Of a stretch of 50,350 nucleotides of DNA, positions 34,889 to 42,214 are shown in pieces. The DNA is from Bacteroidales bacterium (GTDB lineage: Bacteria; Bacteroidota; Bacteroidia; Bacteroidales; UBA3824): NCBI GenBank assembly GCA_017541145.1, contig JAFXZT010000047.1:1-50350 (forward strand), given 5' to 3'. A program made the translations under genes and the position numbers. Within the stretch, counting starts at the first letter, position 1; every line of letters begins with the position of its first letter. Under the pieces are notes generated by a model. That model saw only the letters and a program-made list of their open reading frames with translations. It did no database searches and had not been told where the DNA came from.

Positions 34889-36031
34889 ATGATGGAAATA
34901 ATAGAAACAGAATTTGACGAGATACGACCATATTACGATAGTGAGGTCGATGCAGCAATTGAACGTTTGCTTGCGGAACCGGGTTTTAGAAAAACAATCA
35001 AATATTTCTTCCCGAATTCCTCATTCGAGCAAGTGGCAGAGATGTTAAAAAACGTTCACACTATCAGAGATTTTCAAACTCAGTTCATTGCCAAATTGGT
35101 AAATGCTATCGAAAAGAAATACACTAAAGGCGTGTCTTTCAATGGTTTGGAAAATATTCCTGAGGGTAAGGGTTATTTGATTGTATCTAATCACAGAGAT
35201 ATAATACTTGACTCTGCATTCCTTAATACATATCTTGCTCAGCACGGCAGAAAAACTTCGGAAATCGCAATTGGTTCCAACTTGTTGATTTTCCCGTGGA
35301 TTACGGATATGGTAAAATTAAACCGTACTTTTGTAGTTCGTAGAAATCTGTCTGTAAAAGAGTTGATGGTAAGTTCGATGTTGCAGTCGAAATACATCAG
35401 ACATACCATTATTGATAAGAAAACTTCTATTTGGATTGCTCAGCGCGAAGGTCGTACAAAAAATGGTGACGATAAAACTCAAGGAAGTGTATTAAAGATG
35501 TTTAATATGGCGGCTACCGGCGATGTTATCAAATCTCTTATGGAAATGAATATCGTTCCGATGACTATTTCTTACGAGTACGATCCTGTTGATATTTACA
35601 AAGTTGCTGAACAATATCACAAGAAAATAGATTCTACATTCAAGAAAAACAAAGTGGACGACGTTTCGGGAATGCGCAATGGTATCACTTGTGACAAAGG
35701 TCACGTTACAATTACATTGGGCAAACCTATCAACGACGAACTTGCTAACATGCCTAAGGCTGCAAACAAAAATCTTCAGTACGACGAAATCGCAAAACTT
35801 CTCGATACTAAGATTTATGAAGGTTATCATCTTTATCCGATTAATTATGTAACAGCGGATTTGATAGAAGGCGGCGATCGTTTTGCAAGCTATTACACCG
35901 CTGAGGACAAGGAGCGAGAAATTGCTTATATTGAAAAACAATGTAAGTATTTTGAGGGCGATGTCGAAATGCAGAAAAAAATGCTTTTGGAATTGTACGC
36001 CAATCCGGTTTTCAACAAAATGGGACGATAA
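34889..36031 (+). CDS. Glycerolipid (1-acylglycerol-3-phosphate-type) acyltransferase
   Basis: 380 aa, longer than classic PlsC (about 240 aa). A helical N-terminal part (res 1-80) precedes the acyltransferase core: FNGLENIPEGKGYLIVSNHRD with catalytic N101-H102-R103-D104 and a further D108, so both H-x-D and H-x5-D spacings are present but not the textbook H-x4-D; then AIGSNLLIFPWI, motif III WIAQREGRTKNG (182-193; the usual FPEGTRS) and motif IV VPMTISYEYDP. It should transfer a fatty acid to glycerol phosphate or a related lipid at the inner face of the membrane. Its position next to gpsA fits phospholipid synthesis. Confidence 0.85.
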   Translation: MMEIIETEFDEIRPYYDSEVDAAIERLLAEPGFRKTIKYFFPNSSFEQVAEMLKNVHTIRDFQTQFIAKLVNAIEKKYTKGVSFNGLENIPEGKGYLIVSNHRDIILDSAFLNTYLAQHGRKTSEIAIGSNLLIFPWITDMVKLNRTFVVRRNLSVKELMVSSMLQSKYIRHTIIDKKTSIWIAQREGRTKNGDDKTQGSVLKMFNMAATGDVIKSLMEMNIVPMTISYEYDPVDIYKVAEQYHKKIDSTFKKNKVDDVSGMRNGITCDKGHVTITLGKPINDELANMPKAANKNLQYDEIAKLLDTKIYEGYHLYPINYVTADLIEGGDRFASYYTAEDKEREIAYIEKQCKYFEGDVEMQKKMLLELYANPVFNKMGR

Positions 36032-36056
36032 ATTTTTACAAAATATTGAATTGTTG

Positions 36057-36093
36057 AAAAGCATAGATTATTTTAGTGATAATCTATGCTTTT
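36057..36093. terminator. Bidirectional intrinsic terminator
   Basis: A perfect 15-bp stem (36057-36071 and 36079-36093; core GCATAGATTAT/ATAATCTATGC) flanked by A and T tracts, 26 nt past the acyltransferase stop codon. Confidence 0.92.
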
Positions 36094-36132
36094 TCGTTTT
36101 GTAACAGTTAGTTACTATTTATATACAAAAAT

Positions 36133-36168
36133 TGTGGACAGATGATGCAATTGGCATCGCTGTCCACA
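36133..36168 (-). terminator. Terminator of the EVE-like gene
   Basis: TGTGGACAG / CTGTCCACA outer stem with an inner GATGC / GCATC pairing, followed in the leftward direction by ATTTTTG. It lies 8 nt beyond the gene's stop codon. Confidence 0.7.
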
Positions 36169-36175
36169 GTTTCTT

Positions 36176-37129
36176 TTATTCCATGATTTTCATAAACTCT
36201 TGATATTCATTATCAGTGAGTTGCAAACATTTCTTACGTTTGAATTTTATGCTGACAGCCTGATTTTGCATCAGGCATTTATTGTTTTTGAGGTCGTCAA
36301 AATATATTGGCTTGATTTTTTGTGCTTTACAAAGGATTGTCCTTGTTTTGAATTTATCAAACGGTGTATAAATTGCGTCAGTTTTAGCGCGACAGATGGA
36401 ATAAATACAGTAGTAAGGTTTTGTTACATAAATCAATATAACATCGCCTTGTTTAATTTGTTCGTTGCATACACAAGTAAAATCATTTTGTTTGTGAGAA
36501 CAAAATTTCTCCAATTTCTCATAATCATTATTTTCGCCGTCACAACCTATTAACCAATAATTTGTAGGGTCTGGTAAAACTGTTTCATCTTCCTGTTGTT
36601 GATTATAACACTCTGTTGCAAAGCCATATAAACAACCGCAAAACTCTTCAAACGTCAAAGAGTTTTTCTTTTGAAACTCGTTCCAAATTTCACAAATGTC
36701 GTAATAATAAAGAAATAAATTTTTATAATCATCAGAACTTGGTATCGGTGGTAAATCTATTCCCAATATTTTGCTGTTTCTCAGTGTAATATCGACTCTT
36801 TTCCTATATAAGAATGGTTTGAAAAAACTGTTTACGGTTGACAAAAAAATAGATATTGAATCAATATGATAAAGTTTGTTTTCTAATTCATCTGCCATCA
36901 AGTATTTATCTCCATCAATGAGTATAGGATTTTCATCAAAATCTACACAACAATAATGATCCAAATCAAATTCACAAATAAATTTCCAAAACTCATCTCT
37001 GTTCATTTTATTTGGAACAAAATTATCTTTGTTAATTCTGTTTTGAATCATCTGCCACGTAAATGTATCATCATAATTTTCGTCGCAAAAAGTATCACAT
37101 ATTTCTGCCGAATAAATAATACCCATCAT
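36176..37129 (-). CDS. EVE/PUA-like domain protein, probably with a broken N-terminus
   Basis: 317 aa from ATG 37129. The N-terminal 180 residues are unrecognised, acidic and rich in Phe, Tyr, Asp and Cys. The C-terminal 120 residues start with TNYWLIGCDGEN and contain IKQGDVILIYVTKPYYCIYSICRAK, the arrangement of EVE (YTH-superfamily) domains, which bind modified bases in DNA or RNA and often sit in restriction and phage-defence proteins. The same frame continues upstream of 37129 for 20 sense codons to a TGA at 37190-37192, and five codons before that is an ATG (37207) placed 37 nt after a good promoter box. The full-length gene may therefore have begun at 37207 and be interrupted by a nonsense codon. 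More AT-rich than its neighbours. Confidence 0.6.
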   Translation of the reverse strand: MMGIIYSAEICDTFCDENYDDTFTWQMIQNRINKDNFVPNKMNRDEFWKFICEFDLDHYCCVDFDENPILIDGDKYLMADELENKLYHIDSISIFLSTVNSFFKPFLYRKRVDITLRNSKILGIDLPPIPSSDDYKNLFLYYYDICEIWNEFQKKNSLTFEEFCGCLYGFATECYNQQQEDETVLPDPTNYWLIGCDGENNDYEKLEKFCSHKQNDFTCVCNEQIKQGDVILIYVTKPYYCIYSICRAKTDAIYTPFDKFKTRTILCKAQKIKPIYFDDLKNNKCLMQNQAVSIKFKRKKCLQLTDNEYQEFMKIME

Positions 37130-37250
37130 TTCATCATCAGTAAATAAATCTATGAAGTATCGTCCTTCTGATGAATTTTTGTACTTGTTTCAAAGTTGCT
37201 TGTCCATATCGTTTTGGTGTTAAAAAAAATAATCGGAATCTTTTCCCTCG

Positions 37251-37258
37251 CAAATATA
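37251..37258 (-). promoter_or_regulatory. Promoter -7 element of the EVE-like gene
   Basis: The minus strand reads TATATTTG, an exact TAnnTTTG. Predicted transcription start near 37244 gives a 37-nt leader to the ATG at 37207, a better fit than the 115 nt to ATG 37129. Confidence 0.55.
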
Positions 37259-37437
37259 AGAAAAGTTTCTATAAGAATGTGTTTTATTATTTAACATGAT
37301 TTATTATCATCATTTTCAGACAAGATGATTGTTTGAACTTTAGCGTGATTGTTGGTAATAGAGGTTGTGATGTTGCGTTTTTTTGTAAATGAAATGATTT
37401 TTGTTGATTGTAGTTGATATTTTGAACAAATTTTCGC

Positions 37438-37445
37438 TATTTTTG
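37438..37445 (+). promoter_or_regulatory. Promoter -7 element of the GyrI-like gene
   Basis: TATTTTTG matches TAnnTTTG with a TTG about 21 nt upstream. Leader about 24 nt. Confidence 0.55.
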
Positions 37446-37474
37446 CCAATTGTTAAATTAAAAAAAAAGACATC

Positions 37475-38110
37475 ATGCCATTTGATTTCAAGAAAGAATA
37501 CAAGGAATTTTATCTTCCGAAAACTACGCCTGCAATAGTAACCGTTCCAAAGGCTAACTTCATAACTATCAGCGGAAAGGGCGACCCTAACGATGAAAAC
37601 GGCGATTATCAAAAAGCACTCGGTGTTTTGTATGCAGTGGCTTACACCTTGAAAATGAGTTACAAAACCGATTACAAAATTGACGGCTTTTTTGAATATG
37701 TTGTTCCGCCGTTGGAAGGTTTTTGGTGGCAGGACGGCGTTGAAGGTGTTGATTATAACAACAAATCAGAGTTTAATTGGATTTCGGCAATCCGTCTGCC
37801 TGATTTCATAACGAAAAAAGATTTTCAGTGGGCTGTGGCGACAGCGACTAAAAAGAAGAAAATTGACTGTTCGGCGGCAAAATTTGTTGAAATAGATGAA
37901 GGTTTGTGCGTTCAGATAATGCACATCGGTTCGTATGATTCAGAGCCTGAAAGTGTTGCGTTGATGGATAGTTTTATTGAGGCTAACGGTTATTGCAACG
38001 ATTTCAGCGACAAACGTTTACATCATGAAATCTACCTTTCCGACCCCCGCAAACTTTCGCCCGAAAAGTGGAAAACTGTTATCCGCCATCCGATAGTTAA
38101 AATCGGATAG
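37475..38110 (+). CDS. GyrI-like small-molecule-binding domain protein
   Basis: 211 aa, a stand-alone GyrI-like (SOUL/BRE-related) domain with no DNA-binding part. It starts FDFKKEYKEFYLPKTTPAIVTVP and has the landmarks FITISGKGDPND, LYAVAYTLKMSYK, the ligand-pocket segment PPLEGFWWQ, WISAIRLPDFI and the C-terminal VQIMHIGSYDSEPESV, HHEIYLSDPRKLSPEKWKTVIRHPI. Such proteins bind or hydrolyse lipophilic or cytotoxic compounds and sometimes act as regulators. It is monocistronic; its stop codon lies inside the left arm of a terminator. Confidence 0.88.
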   Translation: MPFDFKKEYKEFYLPKTTPAIVTVPKANFITISGKGDPNDENGDYQKALGVLYAVAYTLKMSYKTDYKIDGFFEYVVPPLEGFWWQDGVEGVDYNNKSEFNWISAIRLPDFITKKDFQWAVATATKKKKIDCSAAKFVEIDEGLCVQIMHIGSYDSEPESVALMDSFIEANGYCNDFSDKRLHHEIYLSDPRKLSPEKWKTVIRHPIVKIG

Positions 38111-38153
38111 CCAACCAAATCATATATTTTTTATGGGGATTTGGTTGGCTATC
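38106..38153 (+). terminator. Intrinsic terminator of the GyrI-like gene
   Basis: A perfect 16-bp stem (38106-38121 and 38138-38153; core AGCCAACCAAAT) followed by GTTTTGT. The left arm includes the stop codon. Confidence 0.8.
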
Positions 38154-38247
38154 GTTTTGTCGCGATGTTTTAAACACCTAAACGATATTGGGCGTATTCT
38201 TGCAAAAGTCATGTATTCCCTTGTTGTGCAGACAGCGTATGTGGAGT

Positions 38248-38339
38248 AAAAGTTGTAGTCTATACACTGCATATTTTCAGAAAACTTGTAGTGTATAGAC
38301 TGTAAGTTTTCTAAAAAGTTGTAGTCTATACACTGCATA
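38248..38339. repeat. Repeat cluster: two direct copies and one inverted copy of a 26-bp unit
   Basis: The same 26 bp (core GTTGTAGTCTATACACTGCA) occurs at 38248-38273 and 38314-38339, 66 bp apart. Between them (about 38283-38310) lies an inverted, slightly diverged copy sharing the 12-bp core AGTGTATAGACT. The last copy ends 3 bp before the -33 box of the AAA/DUF4143 gene. On the minus strand the cluster translates as a repetitive pseudo-peptide (MQCIDYNF units), which I do not believe is a gene. It may be an operator array, a remnant of a mobile repeat, or both. Confidence 0.75.
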
Positions 38340-38342
38340 AAT

Positions 38343-38373
38343 TTTGCTTGTTAAGAAAAATTATATAAATTTG
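38343..38373 (+). promoter_or_regulatory. Promoter of the AAA/DUF4143 gene
   Basis: TTTG at 38343-38346, 19 nt, TAAATTTG at 38366-38373: an exact Bacteroides promoter, directly adjoining the repeat cluster. Confidence 0.7.
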
Positions 38374-38394
38374 CTCCGTAAAAAAACTTTGACT

Positions 38395-39651
38395 ATGGAC
38401 AGAAACGTAATAAAAGAGATAATAGTTAGACAGCAGGAGCTTGTAACGTCGATGCCGTTTGTGGAGCGTGATTACAATTTGGAAGACAACGCCAATTACG
38501 TGTTGGTGGGGATGCGTCGTGCGGGCAAAACATATTTGCTTTATCAACATATTAATCGTCTTTTGCGGTCTGGTGTCCAAAAGGAACAGATTCTGTTTGT
38601 GAATTTTGAGGACGAGCGCATCAACAACATCACAGTTGGCGATTTGCACCTGATTTTAGAGGTGTATCAAGATATGTTCGGACTGAAACCTGTAATATTC
38701 CTTGACGAGATACAAAACATCGACGGTTGGGAACATTTTGCGAGGCGGCTTGCCGACGAGAAATGTCGAGTTTTCATTACAGGCAGCAACGCACACATGC
38801 TTAGCCGCGACATTGCCTCTACCCTTGGCGGTCGTTATCTAATACGCGAGGTTTTCCCGTTCTCTTTTGCAGAATATCTGAATTTCAACGAGATAAAACT
38901 TGCTAAAAACTGGCAGTATGGCAAACAGCGTGGCGATGTCAGGCGACTGTTCGACAATTATTTCTATTATGGCGGACTCGCCGAGTGTTTTCAATTGATA
39001 GACAAAAGGAACTACCTCACGGGACTTTATCAAAAAATATTGCTTTCTGACATTGTAGTACGCAATGGCATACGAAATGACAGAAGCCTCAATTTGTTGG
39101 TCAAAAGGTTGGCAGATAGTGTTTTACAACCATCGTCTATAAGCCGTCTGCAAAACATCCTTTCGGGCGCAGGTCAGAAGATAACGCGAGAAAAAGTGGA
39201 TGATTTTCTCGACTATTTGCATGATGCATACGTTACGTTTTACATCGGCAATTTGACCAATGAAGACGGTGAGCGCGAGGGTACGAAGAAACGATATTTT
39301 TATGACAACGGCATTCTCAACCTCTTTTTGTATCAGCCCGAAACGAAACTCCTCGAAAATCTTGTTGCCATCAAACTGTACAAAACATACGGCGACCGTC
39401 TGTTTTTTTATAGGCGCAATATCGAAGTTGATTTTGTGATTCCTGACGCTGATATGGCCGTGCAGGTTTGTTATAAAGTGTCGGAGCAACAGACTTTTGA
39501 CCGTGAAGTTTCTGCGCTTGTATCACTCAATGGTTACCGCAAGTTTGGTCGCAATCTCCTTGTCACCCTCGATGAAGAAAACATCATCGAACGTGAGACT
39601 TGCACGATAGAAGTCTTGCCGGTTTGGAAATGGTTGTTGGGGGAAAATTAA
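38395..39651 (+). CDS. ATPase of the AAA_14/DUF4143 family
   Basis: 418 aa from ATG 38395 (MDRNVIKEI). The N-terminal AAA domain has Walker A GMRRAGKT (39-46), Walker B VIFLDEIQN (D103, E104), sensor VFITGSNAHML and the FPFSFAEYL motif typical of this family. The C-terminal DUF4143 domain covers about res 200-415 and contains YFYGGLAECFQL-like YYGGLAEC, and FYRRNIEVDFVIPDADMAVQVCYK, a PD-(D/E)xK-like core. These ATPases are present in many copies in genomes of the Bacteroidota and spread as accessory genes; function is unsettled. The 3' end overlaps, in antisense, the fragment of another gene (39655-39831). Confidence 0.9.
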   Translation: MDRNVIKEIIVRQQELVTSMPFVERDYNLEDNANYVLVGMRRAGKTYLLYQHINRLLRSGVQKEQILFVNFEDERINNITVGDLHLILEVYQDMFGLKPVIFLDEIQNIDGWEHFARRLADEKCRVFITGSNAHMLSRDIASTLGGRYLIREVFPFSFAEYLNFNEIKLAKNWQYGKQRGDVRRLFDNYFYYGGLAECFQLIDKRNYLTGLYQKILLSDIVVRNGIRNDRSLNLLVKRLADSVLQPSSISRLQNILSGAGQKITREKVDDFLDYLHDAYVTFYIGNLTNEDGEREGTKKRYFYDNGILNLFLYQPETKLLENLVAIKLYKTYGDRLFFYRRNIEVDFVIPDADMAVQVCYKVSEQQTFDREVSALVSLNGYRKFGRNLLVTLDEENIIERETCTIEVLPVWKWLLGEN

Positions 39652-39654
39652 GAG

Positions 39655-39831
39655 CGTAACACCAATGGCTTTGGCGATTGCTGTCAATGAAATTGTGTCG
39701 CCTGATTTTATCAGATTGACGATGTCTTCACGTCGATTGATGATGTCATTTTGGGTATCATCCTCCCTATACGCCTTGATTTTCAGCCTGATAAAATGCG
39801 GCATAAATTCGTAACTGTTGTTTAGTGACAC
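39655..39831 (-). pseudogene. Truncated fragment of a helix-turn-helix protein
   Basis: The minus-strand frame from about 39831 reads sensibly for about 59 residues and ends with REDIVNLIKSGDTISLTAIAKAIGVT, the first two helices of a winged helix-turn-helix as found at the C-terminus of AlbA-type ATP-binding proteins. At that point the frame runs into the antisense of the AAA/DUF4143 3' end. No recognition helix and no N-terminal domain remain. The preceding gene (AraC type) stops 6 nt before it. Most simply, the AAA gene was inserted into, or replaced part of, an older gene. Confidence 0.5.
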
Positions 39832-39836
39832 AGAAA

Positions 39837-40727
39837 TTACAATTTTTTTTCTCGGTATTCATTCGGATTGTAGCCAAGATGCTGTTTTACAAATTTCCCG
39901 AAAAACGATGGTGAACTAAATCCTAATTCGTCAGAAATTTCTTTGGCTGATTTTGAAGTGTGAAGTAAGTAAAATTCAATTTTTTCGATGGCATGTTTGT
40001 TGATTACGTCAATTGTTTTTTTGTGTGTGAGTTTTTTTACAATTCTTGACAGATATTTCGGTGAAATACACATCTTTTCCGCGTAATAGTTTACAGTTCT
40101 GTGTTTCCCTGAATCTTTGGCAAGAAGTTCGCAAAATCTCTTTAAAATGCCGTTTACAACTCCTTGATTTCCGATTGGTTCTTCGATATTTTCGGTGTAA
40201 TTGTTTTCAAATTTTTTCATTAAAATACATAACATCAGAGCATTTATCAGATTTGTGATGATTTTGTTCCTAAAATAATCGTCGTGAAGATTGCTGCTGT
40301 TTATAATTAGTTTTGTAAAATAGTCCATATTTATATTCAGCTCGTCAGTTAGATTAAGAATCGGTTCTTTTTTGATGTTTTGAATTGCGCTGTAAATTTC
40401 TTCGCCCGGCGGTAACATCATACTCATGAACGATTCTGTAAAACACAAAAAATAAATTTCGCAATGTGGTGATAATAGTATATTTTCAATTACAGAATTG
40501 GGCATTGATGAGAATATCATTTTGTCTTTCAATGTAAAGTTTATGTTGTTGTGACAAAACGAAATTTTACCTTTTTTGCAATACATGATATACGGAAATT
40601 CCAAACGAAATGCCTTTTCGATGTCGATATTTGGTATCTCGTTGGTAATTAGAAATTTGTCCTGCTGAATTATCGGATTGGTCAGATGCTCTTTTAAGTA
40701 TTCAAATGAAATATTCTTTGTTGCCAT
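39837..40727 (-). CDS. AraC-family transcriptional regulator
   Basis: 296 aa. The N-terminal part (about res 1-180) is a cupin-like sensing domain with FPYIMYCKKGKISFCHNN. The C-terminal 100 residues hold two helix-turn-helix motifs: NYYAEKMCISPKYLSRIVKKLT and the family signature AKEISDELGFSSPSFFGKFVKQHLGYNPNEYR. It is divergent from the RND efflux operon across 294 bp and is the obvious candidate for its regulator. The inducer is unknown. Confidence 0.93.
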   Translation of the reverse strand: MATKNISFEYLKEHLTNPIIQQDKFLITNEIPNIDIEKAFRLEFPYIMYCKKGKISFCHNNINFTLKDKMIFSSMPNSVIENILLSPHCEIYFLCFTESFMSMMLPPGEEIYSAIQNIKKEPILNLTDELNINMDYFTKLIINSSNLHDDYFRNKIITNLINALMLCILMKKFENNYTENIEEPIGNQGVVNGILKRFCELLAKDSGKHRTVNYYAEKMCISPKYLSRIVKKLTHKKTIDVINKHAIEKIEFYLLHTSKSAKEISDELGFSSPSFFGKFVKQHLGYNPNEYREKKL

Positions 40728-40944
40728 TTTAATTATGTGATTTTTGTGTTAAAAGCTTTTCTTCGTTTGTTGATTATGATATAATTTGTGTAAAATTAAA
40801 TAATACCATATTTTGTCACAAAAATAACAAATTTTTCAAAAAGATGACTGTTTTAGATTAAGTTAACAAAAAAATAAATACTTTCGGGAAAAATTTACCA
40901 TTATTAGTGGGAAATTTGTGACCTGCTTGTGGGCGATTTGTTTG

Positions 40945-40952
40945 TAACTTTG
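40945..40952 (+). promoter_or_regulatory. Promoter -7 element of the RND efflux operon
   Basis: TAACTTTG matches TAnnTTTG in the region divergent from the AraC gene. The -33 region lacks a clear TTTG at the right distance, consistent with activator dependence. Leader about 63 nt. Confidence 0.5.
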
Positions 40953-41021
40953 CATTGAAAATAAATTTTAGTTTTTTGTATTGACAATTAGTAAAAAACA
41001 AAACCATAATAGAAAGAAAAA

Positions 41022-42164
41022 ATGAGGAAAAATTTAATGTTTTTTGTGCACTTGTTTACTATTGCAGGAAGTGTATTGTTTAGTTTTAATTCGTGTAACA
41101 ACAGCGGTTTCCCGCAAGTACAAGCCGCACAAATTCCTTCGGCTCCATCCGGATCTACTCTTTATGATTTAGATACCGTAAAAACATCTGATAAAGAATT
41201 TCAAGTTGTTTATACAGCAACAATTCGTGGGATTCAAGATGTTGCAATTATGCCGCAAGTTAGCGGAACTATCGAGAAAATTTGTGTAACGGAAGGTCAA
41301 AAGGTAAAAAAAGGTCAGTTGCTTTTCGTGATTGAACAAGTTTCGTTTCAGTCGGCAGTTCGTACGGCAGAAGCAAATGTTAAATCCGCTAAAGCTCAGC
41401 TCGCTACTGCAAAATTGAATTATGAATCCAATAAGGAACTTTTTGAGAAAAATGTAGTATCGAAATTTACATTGCAAACTGCTGAAAATTCGTATTTATC
41501 TGCTGAGGCCGGTTTGGCACAGGCTGAAGCTCAGGCTGTTAATGCTAAAAATTCGTTGTCGTACACCGAAATTAAATCACCGTCTAACGGTATTGTCGGC
41601 AACTTGCCTTACAAAGTCGGCGCATTGGTATCGCCTCAGATGCAAGAGCCGCTTACTACTGTTTCTGACAACAGTTCTATGAATGTTTATTTCTCAATGA
41701 CTGAAAATCAGTTGCTTGCACTCGCAAGAGAGTTCGGAACTTTGGATGATGCTATTCGCAAAATGCCAAAAATAAAATTGCAATTGAAAGACGGTTCTGT
41801 TTATGAATCTGAAGGAAGAATTGAATCTATCTCCGGCATTATTGACCGTACTACAGGTACTGTAAGTGCGCGTGCCGTTTTCCCAAATAAAGGCGGACTT
41901 TTACATTCAGGAGCTTCGGGTACAATTTTGATGCCTGCAAGTTATGATAATGTAATCGTAATTCCTCAATCCGCAGCCGTAAGGATGCAAGATAAATATT
42001 TGGTTTACAAGGTGGTAGACGGTGTTGCCGTTTCTACTTTGGTTCAAGTAACAAATCTTAGCGACGGCAGAGATTTTATTGTAACTGACGGTTTGAAAGT
42101 TAACGATGTAATTGTTGCCAAAGGAGCGGGTTTGCTTCGTGAAGGCACACAGATTATTAATTAG
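41022..42164 (+). CDS. RND efflux periplasmic adaptor (AcrA/MexA type) lipoprotein
   Basis: 380 aa. A lipoprotein leader ends in SFNSC (C25). The lipoyl half-motif AIMPQVSGTIEKICVTEGQKV is at about res 75-95, followed by a helical hairpin (about 110-180, rich in Ala, Glu and Lys), the second lipoyl half YTEIKSPSNGIVGNLPYKVG and beta-barrel and membrane-proximal domains (DRTTGTVSARAVFPN, VIPQSAAVRM). It bridges the inner-membrane pump and the outer-membrane channel encoded by the next two genes. Confidence 0.95.
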   Translation: MRKNLMFFVHLFTIAGSVLFSFNSCNNSGFPQVQAAQIPSAPSGSTLYDLDTVKTSDKEFQVVYTATIRGIQDVAIMPQVSGTIEKICVTEGQKVKKGQLLFVIEQVSFQSAVRTAEANVKSAKAQLATAKLNYESNKELFEKNVVSKFTLQTAENSYLSAEAGLAQAEAQAVNAKNSLSYTEIKSPSNGIVGNLPYKVGALVSPQMQEPLTTVSDNSSMNVYFSMTENQLLALAREFGTLDDAIRKMPKIKLQLKDGSVYESEGRIESISGIIDRTTGTVSARAVFPNKGGLLHSGASGTILMPASYDNVIVIPQSAAVRMQDKYLVYKVVDGVAVSTLVQVTNLSDGRDFIVTDGLKVNDVIVAKGAGLLREGTQIIN

Positions 42165-42214
42165 GAACAATTTATATATAAATTGATTTTAAGACTGGTT
42201 TTTTGTACATCCAA

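Noticed and set aside
38120-38338. 72-aa minus-strand open frame with repeated MQCIDYNF-like units
   Set aside because: It is the translation of the nucleotide repeat cluster and a terminator arm; the periodicity follows the DNA repeats, not a protein family.
39523-39654. Antisense part of the helix-turn-helix fragment
   Set aside because: Beyond 39654 the frame is simply the complement of the ATPase 3' end, so only 39655-39831 is kept as a gene remnant.
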